Shown piece after piece: positions 1-6,382 of a stretch of DNA of 8,959 nt (position 1 is the stretch's first letter; each line of letters starts with the position of its first letter). The notes under the pieces are model-generated. The model had not been told where the DNA came from, searched no databases, and was given only the letters and a program-made list of their open reading frames with translations. The translations under genes and the position numbers were made by a program. Source of the DNA: Lachnospiraceae bacterium (GTDB lineage: Bacteria > Bacillota > Clostridia > Lachnospirales > Lachnospiraceae); the NCBI GenBank assembly GCA_017404585.1, contig JAFRCB010000096.1, positions 1 to 8,959 of the forward strand, given 5' to 3'.

Positions 1-561
1 GTGGATGCGGTGGCGGTGGCTGCGGGACCCGGATCTTTTACCGGACTGCGCATCGGTTCCGCTACAGCCAAAGGTCTCGGGCTTGCTCTCGGCATTCCGA
101 TTATCGAGGTCCCCACGCTGGCGGGTCTTGCATATAATCTGTTTGATGCAGGAGGCCTTATCGTGCCTTGTATGGACGCTCGGAGAAAACAGGTCTACAA
201 CGGAATTTACAGATTCGAAGACCATAAGCTCGTGACAATTAAGGATCAGCGCCCGATAGCGGCGGCAGAGCTTATCGATGAGCTTTCCGGGATGGATCCC
301 GACCTGACAAAGGACGGGGTGATCTTTTTGGGCGACGGAGTGCCGGTCATTGCGGAGGAGAGTGAGAGATTGTCGGTTCCGTATACATTTGCACCTGCCC
401 ACGTCGGCAGACAGAGAGCTGCTTCCGTCGGTGCCCTTGCGCTTGTGCTTTACGCCGAAGGCCGTTATGTGAAGGCGGAGGAGCACGCTCCGATCTATCT
501 GCGAAAATCGCAGGCTGAGCAGGAACGTGAGCGCCGGATGGCAGGAAAGGATTCTCTATGA
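1..561 (+). CDS. tsaB: TsaB, tRNA t6A37 biosynthesis subunit (5' end missing)
   Basis: TsaB is the inactive ASKHA-fold partner of TsaD in the complex that transfers threonylcarbamoyl to A37 of tRNAs reading ANN codons. The visible 186 residues open directly in the family hallmark AAGPGSFTGLRIG (about residues 7-19) and end with the typical PIYLRKSQAEQERER tail. The family is usually about 230-250 residues and begins with an LALDTS-like strand, so roughly 60-70 N-terminal residues lie left of the window. The GTG at base 1 is therefore an internal valine codon, not a start. The TGA stop overlaps the rimI ATG (ATGA at 558-561), which points to translational coupling. tsaE is a common upstream neighbour but is outside the window. 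Identification is by motif and by the tsaD/rimI context. Confidence 0.95.
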   Translation: MDAVAVAAGPGSFTGLRIGSATAKGLGLALGIPIIEVPTLAGLAYNLFDAGGLIVPCMDARRKQVYNGIYRFEDHKLVTIKDQRPIAAAELIDELSGMDPDLTKDGVIFLGDGVPVIAEESERLSVPYTFAPAHVGRQRAASVGALALVLYAEGRYVKAEEHAPIYLRKSQAEQERERRMAGKDSL

Positions 562-1058
562 TAATACGGGAGATGCGGTTTGACGATATCTCTCCGGTCG
601 CCGAGCTTGAGCGAGCCTACTCTCTGACACCGTGGGATGAGAACGGACTGCTCACTTACCTTCTTCGCGAGGATGCGCTCTTTCTGGTCGCATCGGACGA
701 GTTTCCGGAGGATTACGACCCGGATGCTGTAGATGAGGAGGATTTTTTCTGGCCGGAGATCTACGGCTACGTCGGACTTCTCATGGTGCCTTATGAGGCG
801 GATGTGCTGAATATCACGGTGAGCGCGAAAGTGAGGAATCGCGGATTAGGTACCCGGCTCATGAGAGAGATACTCGAGAGAGCGAAGAAATACGGGGTGA
901 CGGATATTCACCTGGAAGTAAGGGAATCGAATGCGGCCGCGATCCATTTGTATGAAAAACTTGGATTTGAAAGAGACGGAATAAGAAAAAACTATTATAC
1001 GGCACCTGTTGAAAATGCTGTCACCATGACGGTCAGGCAGGAACTGCAGATGCCCTGA
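558..1058 (+). CDS. rimI: RimI-type ribosomal protein alanine N-acetyltransferase (GNAT)
   Basis: GNAT-fold enzyme that moves acetyl from acetyl-CoA to a protein N-terminal amine; in enterobacteria RimI acts on ribosomal protein S18. Acetyl-CoA is bound by the VRNRGLGTRLM loop (residues 92-102, R-x-x-G-x-G form). The RimI signature follows: LEVRESNAAAIHLYEKLGF (119-137), then RKNYY (143-147) holding the tyrosine position used as the general acid. At 166 residues it is somewhat longer than the usual 145-155. The excess is a strongly acidic stretch at residues 47-62, with ten Asp/Glu, in the middle of the N-terminal half. The start overlaps the tsaB stop; the next gene begins within 15 bases. 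The tsaB-rimI-tsaD grouping is common in bacteria. True substrate in this organism is not deducible. Confidence 0.92.
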   Translation: MIIREMRFDDISPVAELERAYSLTPWDENGLLTYLLREDALFLVASDEFPEDYDPDAVDEEDFFWPEIYGYVGLLMVPYEADVLNITVSAKVRNRGLGTRLMREILERAKKYGVTDIHLEVRESNAAAIHLYEKLGFERDGIRKNYYTAPVENAVTMTVRQELQMP

Positions 1059-1071
1059 AATGGAGACTTTG

Positions 1072-1899
1072 ATGCTGGATCTCAGTTTACTTGGAACTGG
1101 TGGGATGATGCCTCTGCCTAAGAGGTGGGTCACATCCTGTCTCATGCGATATAACGGAGCAAGCCTGCTCGTCGACTGCGGTGAGGGAACGCAGATCGCC
1201 CTGAGAGAGAAAGGCTGGTCGTTCAAGCCGATCAATACAATTCTGCTCACGCATTTTCATGCGGACCACATTGCGGGTCTGCCGGGATTTCTGCTGACGA
1301 TGGGTAATTCCGACAGGACGGAGGCGGTCCGAGTCATAGGACCTAAGGGAACGCCGAGGATGATGGCCGCCGTGCGCACGCTGGCGCCGGAGCTTCCGTT
1401 CGATCTGGAGATTATTGAGATAGAAGGAAACGAGCAGACATTCCATATTGACGGGATGGATATCACCGCATTCAGAGTGAATCACAATATCACATGCTAC
1501 GGCTATGAAGTGAGCATCAGAAGGGGCGGTAAGTTCGATGCGGAGCGGGCGAGGAAAAATCAGATCCCTCTCAAGTTCTGGAATCCGCTTCAAAAAGGAC
1601 AGACGATCGAAAGTGACGGGAGAGTCTTCACTCCCGATATGGTTCTGGGGGCGGAGCGCAAGGGGCTTAAAGTCGTTTATACGACAGACACAAGACCGAC
1701 CGAATCAATCGAGAAGCATGCCAAAGGCGCGGATCTCTTCATCTGTGAAGGTATGTACGGTGAGCCGGGCATGGAGAAAAAAGCCAGAGAGCACAGGCAT
1801 ATGACCATGCAGGAAGCGGCGGAAATAGCGAAGAAGGCTGAACCTTTGCGTATGTGGCTCACACATTTTTCCCCGTCGCTTGTGCGCCCTGACCTGTAG
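1072..1899 (+). CDS. rnz: Ribonuclease Z (tRNA 3' processing), frame stopped early by TAG
   Basis: Metallo-beta-lactamase-fold endonuclease that cuts tRNA precursors 3' of the discriminator base. Counting from the ATG at 1072, the zinc motif HFHADH is at residues 61-66; further ligands are H138 (VNHN), D206 (TTDTRP) and H265 (THFSPS), and the catalytic histidine is H243 (HRHMT). Residues about 150-180 (KFDAERAR...PLQKG) match the RNase Z arm region that contacts tRNA. I prefer the start at 1072 over 1060: family members begin MLD-LLGTGG, and GGAG at 1062-1065 sits six bases before it. The frame stops at TAG 1897-1899 after 275 residues, directly after PSLVRPDL. The family's C-terminal helix and tail follow in the same frame to TGA at 1983, giving 303 residues if read through. 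All catalytic residues precede the stop, but fold stability is uncertain. Confidence 0.88.
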   Translation: MLDLSLLGTGGMMPLPKRWVTSCLMRYNGASLLVDCGEGTQIALREKGWSFKPINTILLTHFHADHIAGLPGFLLTMGNSDRTEAVRVIGPKGTPRMMAAVRTLAPELPFDLEIIEIEGNEQTFHIDGMDITAFRVNHNITCYGYEVSIRRGGKFDAERARKNQIPLKFWNPLQKGQTIESDGRVFTPDMVLGAERKGLKVVYTTDTRPTESIEKHAKGADLFICEGMYGEPGMEKKAREHRHMTMQEAAEIAKKAEPLRMWLTHFSPSLVRPDL

Positions 1900-1983
1900 A
1901 TGGATACCGTGAGAGATATCTTCCCCGAAGCCGCCGCGGCAAGGGACGGGCAGGAGATCACGCTGAATTTTGAGGAGGAATGA
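1897..1983 (+). other. In-frame amber codon and detached C-terminal tail of rnz
   Basis: TAG at 1897-1899 is followed, without frame change, by 27 sense codons and a TGA at 1981-1983. The translated tail contains MDTVRDIFPEA and ends LNFEEE. From memory this matches the C-terminus of clostridial RNase Z proteins, where a tyrosine often sits just before MD-VR-IFP, so the TAG probably replaces a Tyr codon (TAC or TAT) by one substitution. The tail has no ribosome site of its own at a useful distance from ATG 1900, so it is not a credible separate gene. Its end also supplies the GAGGAGG (1972-1978) used by tsaD. Confidence 0.85.
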
Positions 1984-1992
1984 GACTGATAC

Positions 1993-3015
1993 ATGGACGG
2001 ACATATAGATATACTGGCGATTGAGAGCTCCTGCGACGAGACTGCCGCCGCTGTTGTAAGGGACGGCCGTGAGGTTCTTTCAAATGTCATTTACTCGCAG
2101 ATCGATATGCACACAGTCTACGGCGGCGTCGTACCGGAGCTTGCGTCCCGGGCACATATAGAAAAAATCAACTATGTGATACAGAAGGCCCTGGACGACG
2201 CGGGCATGGAGCTTAAAGATACGGACGCTATTGCGGTGACCTACGGACCCGGCCTTGTCGGTGCGCTGCTGGTCGGCGTGGCTGAGGCAAAAGCCATTGC
2301 GTGGGCGGCAAAAAAACCGCTTATAGGTGTGCATCATATTGAAGGTCATATTTCTGCCAATTACATTGAGCATCCGGACCTTGTCCCCCCCTACCTCGGA
2401 CTCATCGTGTCGGGCGGTCACACCCATCTCGTCATCGTCGAGGACTGGGCAAAGTTCAGGATCCTCGGAAGAACGGTCGATGATGCCGCGGGAGAGGCAT
2501 TTGACAAAGTGGCCAGAGCAATCGGGCTCGGCTATCCGGGCGGACCGAAGATCGACAGGATATCGAAGGAGGGGAATCCGAACGCGATCCGATTCACCAA
2601 GGCCAAAGTGAACGGCTCGGAGTATGACTTCAGTTTCAGCGGACTTAAGAGTGCGGTGCTTAATTATCTGAATCAGGCTGAGATGAAGCACGAGGATGTG
2701 AACCGCGCGGATCTTGCGGCCAGCTTCCAGAAATCGGTCGTTGACGTCATATGTGAACATACTTTGAAGGCAGCAAAGGATTACGGTATAATTAATGTAG
2801 CGGTGGCAGGAGGTGTCGCGTCGAACAGCGGACTCAGGGAAGGGCTGAGGAATATGTGCGATGCGAACGGTCTCAGGCTCTTTATCCCGTCGCCGATTTA
2901 CTGTACGGATAACGCGGTCATGATCGGAGCGGCCGCATTCCATGAGTACGAGGCGGGAACGAGAAGCGGATGGGATCTGAATGCTGTACCGGGACTCAGG
3001 CTTGGGGAGAAATAA
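1993..3015 (+). CDS. tsaD: TsaD, tRNA threonylcarbamoyladenosine transferase
   Basis: Catalytic ASKHA-family subunit that transfers the threonylcarbamoyl group from TC-AMP to tRNA A37, working with TsaB and TsaE in the cytoplasm. At 340 residues it is full length. Visible signatures are the N-terminal [14 protein letters not shown] (8-22), the metal-binding HIEGH (H115, H119), SGGHTH (140-145), [18 protein letters not shown] (167-184), [10 protein letters not shown] (213-222), AVAGGVASN (270-278) and the C-terminal CTDNAVMIG (304-312) whose D306 completes the metal site. The ATG at 1993 gives the usual compact N-terminus. A GAGGAGG lies at 1972-1978 inside the rnz tail, a rather long 14 bases upstream. 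With tsaB in the same run of genes, both core subunits of the t6A enzyme are probably co-transcribed. Confidence 0.97.
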   Translation: MDGHIDILAIESSCDETAAAVVRDGREVLSNVIYSQIDMHTVYGGVVPELASRAHIEKINYVIQKALDDAGMELKDTDAIAVTYGPGLVGALLVGVAEAKAIAWAAKKPLIGVHHIEGHISANYIEHPDLVPPYLGLIVSGGHTHLVIVEDWAKFRILGRTVDDAAGEAFDKVARAIGLGYPGGPKIDRISKEGNPNAIRFTKAKVNGSEYDFSFSGLKSAVLNYLNQAEMKHEDVNRADLAASFQKSVVDVICEHTLKAAKDYGIINVAVAGGVASNSGLREGLRNMCDANGLRLFIPSPIYCTDNAVMIGAAAFHEYEAGTRSGWDLNAVPGLRLGEK

Positions 3016-3114
3016 TTATGTTGCAGGCATCTTTCCTGCGCACAGAGCGGCATTTTTTGATGCCGGGACAATACGGCATAATTACGGTGCCGAAAAATTG
3101 CATGGAGGTCTCTT
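3016..3114 (+). promoter_or_regulatory. Structured tsaD-ispD gap with weak promoter candidate
   Basis: This gap holds several short inverted repeats: GCAGG/CCTGC at 3023-3039, CGGCAT/ATGCCG at 3049-3065 around a T-rich loop, and a second CGGCA/TGCCG pair at 3074-3092. The two CGGCA copies and two TGCCG copies could pair in alternative ways. A possible promoter is TTTTTG (3054-3059), 17 bases, CATAAT (3077-3082); the -10 is good and the -35 poor. GGAGG at 3104-3108 is the ispD ribosome site, six bases before its ATG. No stem is followed directly by a T run, so no terminator is called. Confidence 0.35.
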
Positions 3115-3777
3115 ATGAATGCAGCAATTATTGTAGCGGCCGGAACCGGCTCGCGCATGAATTCCGCAACTCCCAAGCAGTTTCTTCCGCTTGACAATGA
3201 GATGGTGCTTACACGGACGGTAAGAAGATTTGAGGAGAGCCCTGAAATTCAGGAAATTGTACTGGTGGTCTCACCGGACTGGGCTGATTTTGTTAGGACA
3301 GAAATCGTTCTCAAAGAGAATTTTCGAAAGGTGAAGAAAATCGTCAACGGCGGAGCGGAACGCTATGATTCCGTTTATTCCGGACTGCTTGCCTGCCCGG
3401 AGGCGGATTATGTGTTTATTCATGACGGGGCAAGACCATTCGTGACCGAAGATATTATCAGGAGATGTGCTGCGGAAGTCGAGAATTATCAGGCCGTCGC
3501 GGCAGGTATGCCGGTCAAGGATACGATCAAGATCGCGGATGAAAGCGGTTTTGTCAAAAGTACACCGGACCGCAGGTCCTTGTGGAGCATTCAGACACCG
3601 CAGGTCTTTTCCTATGCGATCATAAGGGCAGCGTACGAACTCATCCGTGATACGGATATGAGTAAGATCACGGATGACGCGATGGTGGTCGAGGCGACGG
3701 GACTTGCAAAAATCCGGCTCATCGAAGGATCCTACGGCAATATTAAGATCACAACGCCTGAAGATCTGAAAATCTGA
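3115..3777 (+). CDS. ispD: IspD, 2-C-methyl-D-erythritol 4-phosphate cytidylyltransferase
   Basis: Third enzyme of the MEP isoprenoid route; it joins CTP and MEP to form CDP-ME and pyrophosphate. The nucleotide-binding loop AAGTGSRMNSATPKQF occupies residues 8-23, with R14 and K21 as the expected phosphate-binding residues. GGAERYDSVYSGL (79-91), HDGARPF (103-109), IQTPQVF (159-165) and TDDA (186-189) are the other family landmarks. It starts at ATG 3115 behind GGAGG with a six-base spacer. The protein is 220 residues and stops right after NIKITTPEDLKI, whereas many homologues have another 5-15 residues; the bases after the TGA do not encode a recognisable continuation, so I regard it as a short but intact C-terminus. 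No terminator is visible between it and the tRNA promoter nine bases downstream. Confidence 0.95.
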   Translation: MNAAIIVAAGTGSRMNSATPKQFLPLDNEMVLTRTVRRFEESPEIQEIVLVVSPDWADFVRTEIVLKENFRKVKKIVNGGAERYDSVYSGLLACPEADYVFIHDGARPFVTEDIIRRCAAEVENYQAVAAGMPVKDTIKIADESGFVKSTPDRRSLWSIQTPQVFSYAIIRAAYELIRDTDMSKITDDAMVVEATGLAKIRLIEGSYGNIKITTPEDLKI

Positions 3778-3785
3778 TTTTGTGG

Positions 3786-3814
3786 TTGCTTTTTTGCACA
3801 GGCTTTGTTATAAT
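3786..3814 (+). promoter_or_regulatory. Sigma-70-type promoter of the tRNA-Ser gene
   Basis: The -35 is TTGCTT (3786-3791), followed by a 17-base spacer and a perfect TATAAT (3809-3814). TG at 3806-3807 one base before it makes an extended -10. Transcription would start near 3820, about 20 bases before the mature tRNA. A perfect GCTGTC-TGA-GACAGC hairpin (3821-3835) lies at the expected start of the transcript. Confidence 0.8.
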
Positions 3815-3841
3815 AATCTAGCTGTCTGAGACAGCACATAT

Positions 3842-3927
3842 GGAGAGGTATCGAAGCGGTCATAACGAGGCGGTCTTGAAAACCGTTTGTCCTAACGGGC
3901 GCATGGGTTCGAATCCCATCCTCTCCG
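3842..3927 (+). tRNA. tRNA-Ser, anticodon UGA
   Basis: A complete class II cloverleaf. The acceptor arms GGAGAGG (3842-3848) and CCTCTCC (3920-3926) pair fully, with discriminator G at 3927. The D stem is TCG/CGA. The anticodon stem GCGGT/ACCGT encloses loop CTTGAAA, giving anticodon TGA (reads UCA and probably other UCN codons). The long variable arm GTCC-TAAC-GGGC identifies the serine class. The T arm is ATGGG-TTCGAAT-CCCAT. The next bases are CTT, so CCA is not encoded; maturation needs 3' cleavage by an RNase Z-type enzyme and then CCA addition. With A36 and A37 it is a candidate for isopentenyl-type modification, not t6A. Confidence 0.97.
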
Positions 3928-3930
3928 CTT

Positions 3931-3962
3931 AAGGGCGTCCTTTCGGGGACGTCCTTTTTCTT
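3931..3962 (+). terminator. Rho-independent terminator after tRNA-Ser
   Basis: Stem AGGGCGTCC (3932-3940) pairs with GGACGTCCT (3947-3955) over nine pairs including one G-U, around the loop TTTCGG. It runs directly into TTTTT at 3955-3959. It begins four bases after the tRNA discriminator, so it ends the tRNA transcript and separates it from pepT. Confidence 0.9.
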
Positions 3963-3980
3963 GCCTGTTGCGGGAAGCCT

Positions 3981-4010
3981 TTGCATAAGGACACTAAATA
4001 AAGGTATATT
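3981..4010 (+). promoter_or_regulatory. Candidate promoter for the pepT-cob operon
   Basis: TTGCAT (3981-3986), 18-base spacer, TATATT (4005-4010) is the best sigma-70-like match between the tRNA terminator and pepT. Transcription would start near 4017. The leader of about 60 bases would begin with a GCCCG (4015-4019)/CGGGC (4027-4031) hairpin. It is too short for, and shows no trace of, a cobalamin riboswitch. Confidence 0.5.
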
Positions 4011-4077
4011 GACTGCCCGCCAAGGCCGGGCCATGTCTGAATTTGAGAAAATTATAGTATTTACGGAGGCATATATA

Positions 4078-5268
4078 ATGACAGAAAACCTGATCAACAG
4101 ATTCCTTAACTATGTGGCGATCGACACCCAGAGCGACGAGGAGAGCACGACTAGTCCAAGCACTATGAAGCAGCATGATTTAGCGGGGCTTCTTGTGTCT
4201 GAACTTGTCGAGCTGGGAGCGGAAGATGTTGTGTACGACAGGGACTACTGTAATGTCTATGCCAAGCTCATGGGGGCGGGAGAACCCCTCGGATTTGTAT
4301 CTCATATGGACACTTCACCGGCAGCGTCAGGTGCCAACATACGCCCAAGGATCATTGAGAACTATCAGGGCGGAGATCCTCTTCTCAGGGAGGATCATTT
4401 TCCTGAGCTGGCGGAGCACCGCGGAGAGACTCTGATCGCAACTGACGGCACAACTTTGCTCGGCGCGGATGACAAGGCGGGTGTCGCTGAGATCATGAAT
4501 ATGATCCAGTATTACAGTGAGCATCCCGAAATCCGTCACAGAACCATCTCTGTCGCTTTCACGTCGGATGAGGAAATAGGGCACGGAACACTGCATTTTA
4601 ATACGGACCTGTTCGGTGTCAGGGAAGCTTACACCGTGGATGGAGGAAAGCTGGGTGTATTGGAGTACGAGTGCTTTAACGCTGCTTCAGCGGAGGTGAA
4701 AATTAAGGGCATGAGCGTGCATCCGGGATCCGCGAAGGATAAGATGATCAATGCCATCTATGTGGCCATGGAATTTAACGGTTTTCTCCCTGCGATTGAA
4801 AGACCTGAGCACACGGACATGTACGAAGGTTTCTTCATGCTCTCGACTATGGAAGGCGGTGTGGATGAGGCCAGAATGAAGTACATCATAAGGGATCATG
4901 ACCGCGGAATTTTCGAAATGAGAAAGGCTCTGTTCGGGAGAATCGCGACATATCTCAATGAGAAGTACGGCGAGGGGACGATCACGCTCGATATCCGGGA
5001 CACCTATTATAATATGGCTGAGGTAATGAAAGATCATATGGATATGATCGACCGTGTCCAGGAAAAGTTTGCAAAGCTCGGTGTGAACTGTGTCACAATG
5101 CCTATAAGAGGGGGTACAGACGGCGCTGCCCTGAGCCACAAAGGTATCCCATGCCCGAATCTGTGCACGGGCGGATATAATTTTCATGGCCGATATGAAT
5201 TTGCAAGTGTGCAGGAGATGGAAAAATGCGCGGAGCTCCTGATCTCACTGGTCAAAATCGATGAATAA
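4078..5268 (+). CDS. pepT: PepT, peptidase T (tripeptide aminopeptidase)
   Basis: Cytoplasmic di-zinc M20-family enzyme that removes the N-terminal residue from tripeptides. The ATG at 4078 is chosen because GGAGG (4065-4069) stands eight bases before it and the protein then opens in the family form NLINRFLNYVAIDTQSDE; the open frame extends upstream to 3961 but overlaps the tRNA terminator. The protein has 396 residues, close to the roughly 405-410 of known PepT. Metal and catalytic residues are H76 and D78 (SHMDTSP), D131 (LGADDKAG), E165/E166 (TSDEEIG), D188 (YTVDGG) and H370 (GYNFHGRYE). GGTDGAALSHKGIPCPNL (345-362) is the conserved late motif. The TAA overlaps the cobT start by eight bases, so the two are probably translationally coupled; peptidase and cobalamin assembly have no obvious biochemical link. 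Confidence 0.96.
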   Translation: MTENLINRFLNYVAIDTQSDEESTTSPSTMKQHDLAGLLVSELVELGAEDVVYDRDYCNVYAKLMGAGEPLGFVSHMDTSPAASGANIRPRIIENYQGGDPLLREDHFPELAEHRGETLIATDGTTLLGADDKAGVAEIMNMIQYYSEHPEIRHRTISVAFTSDEEIGHGTLHFNTDLFGVREAYTVDGGKLGVLEYECFNAASAEVKIKGMSVHPGSAKDKMINAIYVAMEFNGFLPAIERPEHTDMYEGFFMLSTMEGGVDEARMKYIIRDHDRGIFEMRKALFGRIATYLNEKYGEGTITLDIRDTYYNMAEVMKDHMDMIDRVQEKFAKLGVNCVTMPIRGGTDGAALSHKGIPCPNLCTGGYNFHGRYEFASVQEMEKCAELLISLVKIDE

Positions 5269-6367
5269 TGAAATAAAAATCCTGCCCGCAGACCCGGAAG
5301 CAATGGCTAGGGCCAAAAGCCGATGGGACTCCGTGTCAAAACCGAAAAACTCTCTCGGAGATCTCGAGGACCTGATCGTGCGGATCGCGGGTGCCCAGAA
5401 AACGGAGAACATAGATATATCGCGCCGTGCCGTAGTAGTCTTCGCGGCTGACAACGGAATCGTTGCGGAGCGGATCGCGCAGTCTTCCCCGGACCTCACC
5501 GCGGGAGTTGCTGTTCATATTGCGAACGGGTGCGGGAACATCAATATCATGGGCAAGTCAGCCGGATGTGATGTGATATGCGTGGATGTCGGCATTAATT
5601 CCCGGTCTCTGCCGACGAGGCCGCGGGGGATGGTCGATCTCCACGTGACGGACGGGACCCGCAGTTTTCTTGAGGGACCGGCCATGACAGATGCAGAGGC
5701 CCGCAAAGCTTTCGGCGCCGGGCTTTTTATGGCTGACAGGATCAGTGAAAAAGGCATAAGGATCGCGGCGGCAGGAGAGATGGGAATCGGAAATACGACA
5801 ACATCGGCAGCAGTAATTGCCGCCCTTTTAGGCAAGAGACCCTGTGAGATAGTCGGCAGAGGAGCGGGGCTGGATGACAGCGGCCTCACAAGAAAAATCG
5901 ACGTTGTGCAAAGAGGACTTCTCAGGTTTGGATTGACTGCATGCGATGGGGAAGTCCCGGCTGATACTGCATGGCGTGTGCTCTGCTCGGTCGGTGGTCT
6001 TGATATAGCGGCGATGGCAGGCTTTTACACGGGCTGTGCAGTCCATCATATTCCGGTCGTTCTGGATGGTCTTATATCTGCAGCGGCAGCGCTCATTGCC
6101 GTTTACATGAATGAGAATGTCAGAGACTATCTGATCGCGTCTCATATCGGACGGGAAGCGGGAGCATCGGCAGTCCTGTCAAAGCTTGGACTAAAGGCAG
6201 TACTGCACGCTGACCTTGCCCTGGGTGAGGGAACGGGGGCTGTCCTTCTTTTTCCGATCCTGGATGTGGTGACAGCGGAGTATAACAGCGCGCTTACTTT
6301 TGATGATATGGGATTTATATCTGATGAAGACGCGGAGGACGGAATACGGGTGTTCACGAGAAGATAA
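5261..6367 (+). CDS. cobT: CobT, nicotinate-nucleotide--dimethylbenzimidazole phosphoribosyltransferase
   Basis: Activates the lower-ligand base of cobalamin by making alpha-ribazole phosphate from nicotinate mononucleotide and a benzimidazole-type base. The 368 residues show SKPKNSLGDLEDL (26-38), FAADNGIVAE (61-70), AGEMGIGNTTTSAA (171-184), GRGAGLDDSGLTRK (199-212), HHIPVVLDG (262-270) and LGEGTGA (321-327), whose E323 matches the catalytic glutamate (E317 in the Salmonella enzyme). The segment RIAQSSPDLTAG (71-82) differs from the more usual G-SQ-GQEVT pattern near the base-binding pocket, so the preferred base could be other than dimethylbenzimidazole. It starts inside the end of pepT and has no strong Shine-Dalgarno of its own, suggesting coupling. 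cobS follows after 15 bases. Confidence 0.95.
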   Translation: MNNEIKILPADPEAMARAKSRWDSVSKPKNSLGDLEDLIVRIAGAQKTENIDISRRAVVVFAADNGIVAERIAQSSPDLTAGVAVHIANGCGNINIMGKSAGCDVICVDVGINSRSLPTRPRGMVDLHVTDGTRSFLEGPAMTDAEARKAFGAGLFMADRISEKGIRIAAAGEMGIGNTTTSAAVIAALLGKRPCEIVGRGAGLDDSGLTRKIDVVQRGLLRFGLTACDGEVPADTAWRVLCSVGGLDIAAMAGFYTGCAVHHIPVVLDGLISAAAALIAVYMNENVRDYLIASHIGREAGASAVLSKLGLKAVLHADLALGEGTGAVLLFPILDVVTAEYNSALTFDDMGFISDEDAEDGIRVFTRR

Positions 6368-6382
6368 CAGGAGAGATGCAGG

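Noticed and set aside
1..3. GTG at the first base as the tsaB start
   Set aside because: The protein would begin mid-motif and lack about 65 conserved N-terminal residues; the gene is cut by the window edge.
1900..1983. Independent small gene starting at ATG 1900
   Set aside because: The sequence matches the C-terminal tail of RNase Z, and there is no ribosome site at a suitable distance upstream.
2080..2943. Long 287-codon open frame on the minus strand opposite tsaD
   Set aside because: It lies wholly within a clear tsaD gene, has no recognisable motif or ribosome site, and arises from the codon bias of the coding strand.
3018..3194. Possible 58-codon ORF starting in the tsaD-ispD gap (MLQASFLRTERHF...)
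   Set aside because: It has a passable GGGGAG upstream, but overlaps the start of ispD out of frame for about 80 bases and resembles no family I know; read as chance.
3961..4077. Upstream-extended start for pepT
   Set aside because: The extension overlaps the tRNA terminator and promoter region; the ATG at 4078 has a proper GGAGG and the family N-terminus.
3963..4077. Cobalamin riboswitch before the pepT-cob operon
   Set aside because: The leader is too short and shows no B12-box-like sequence, only one small GC hairpin.
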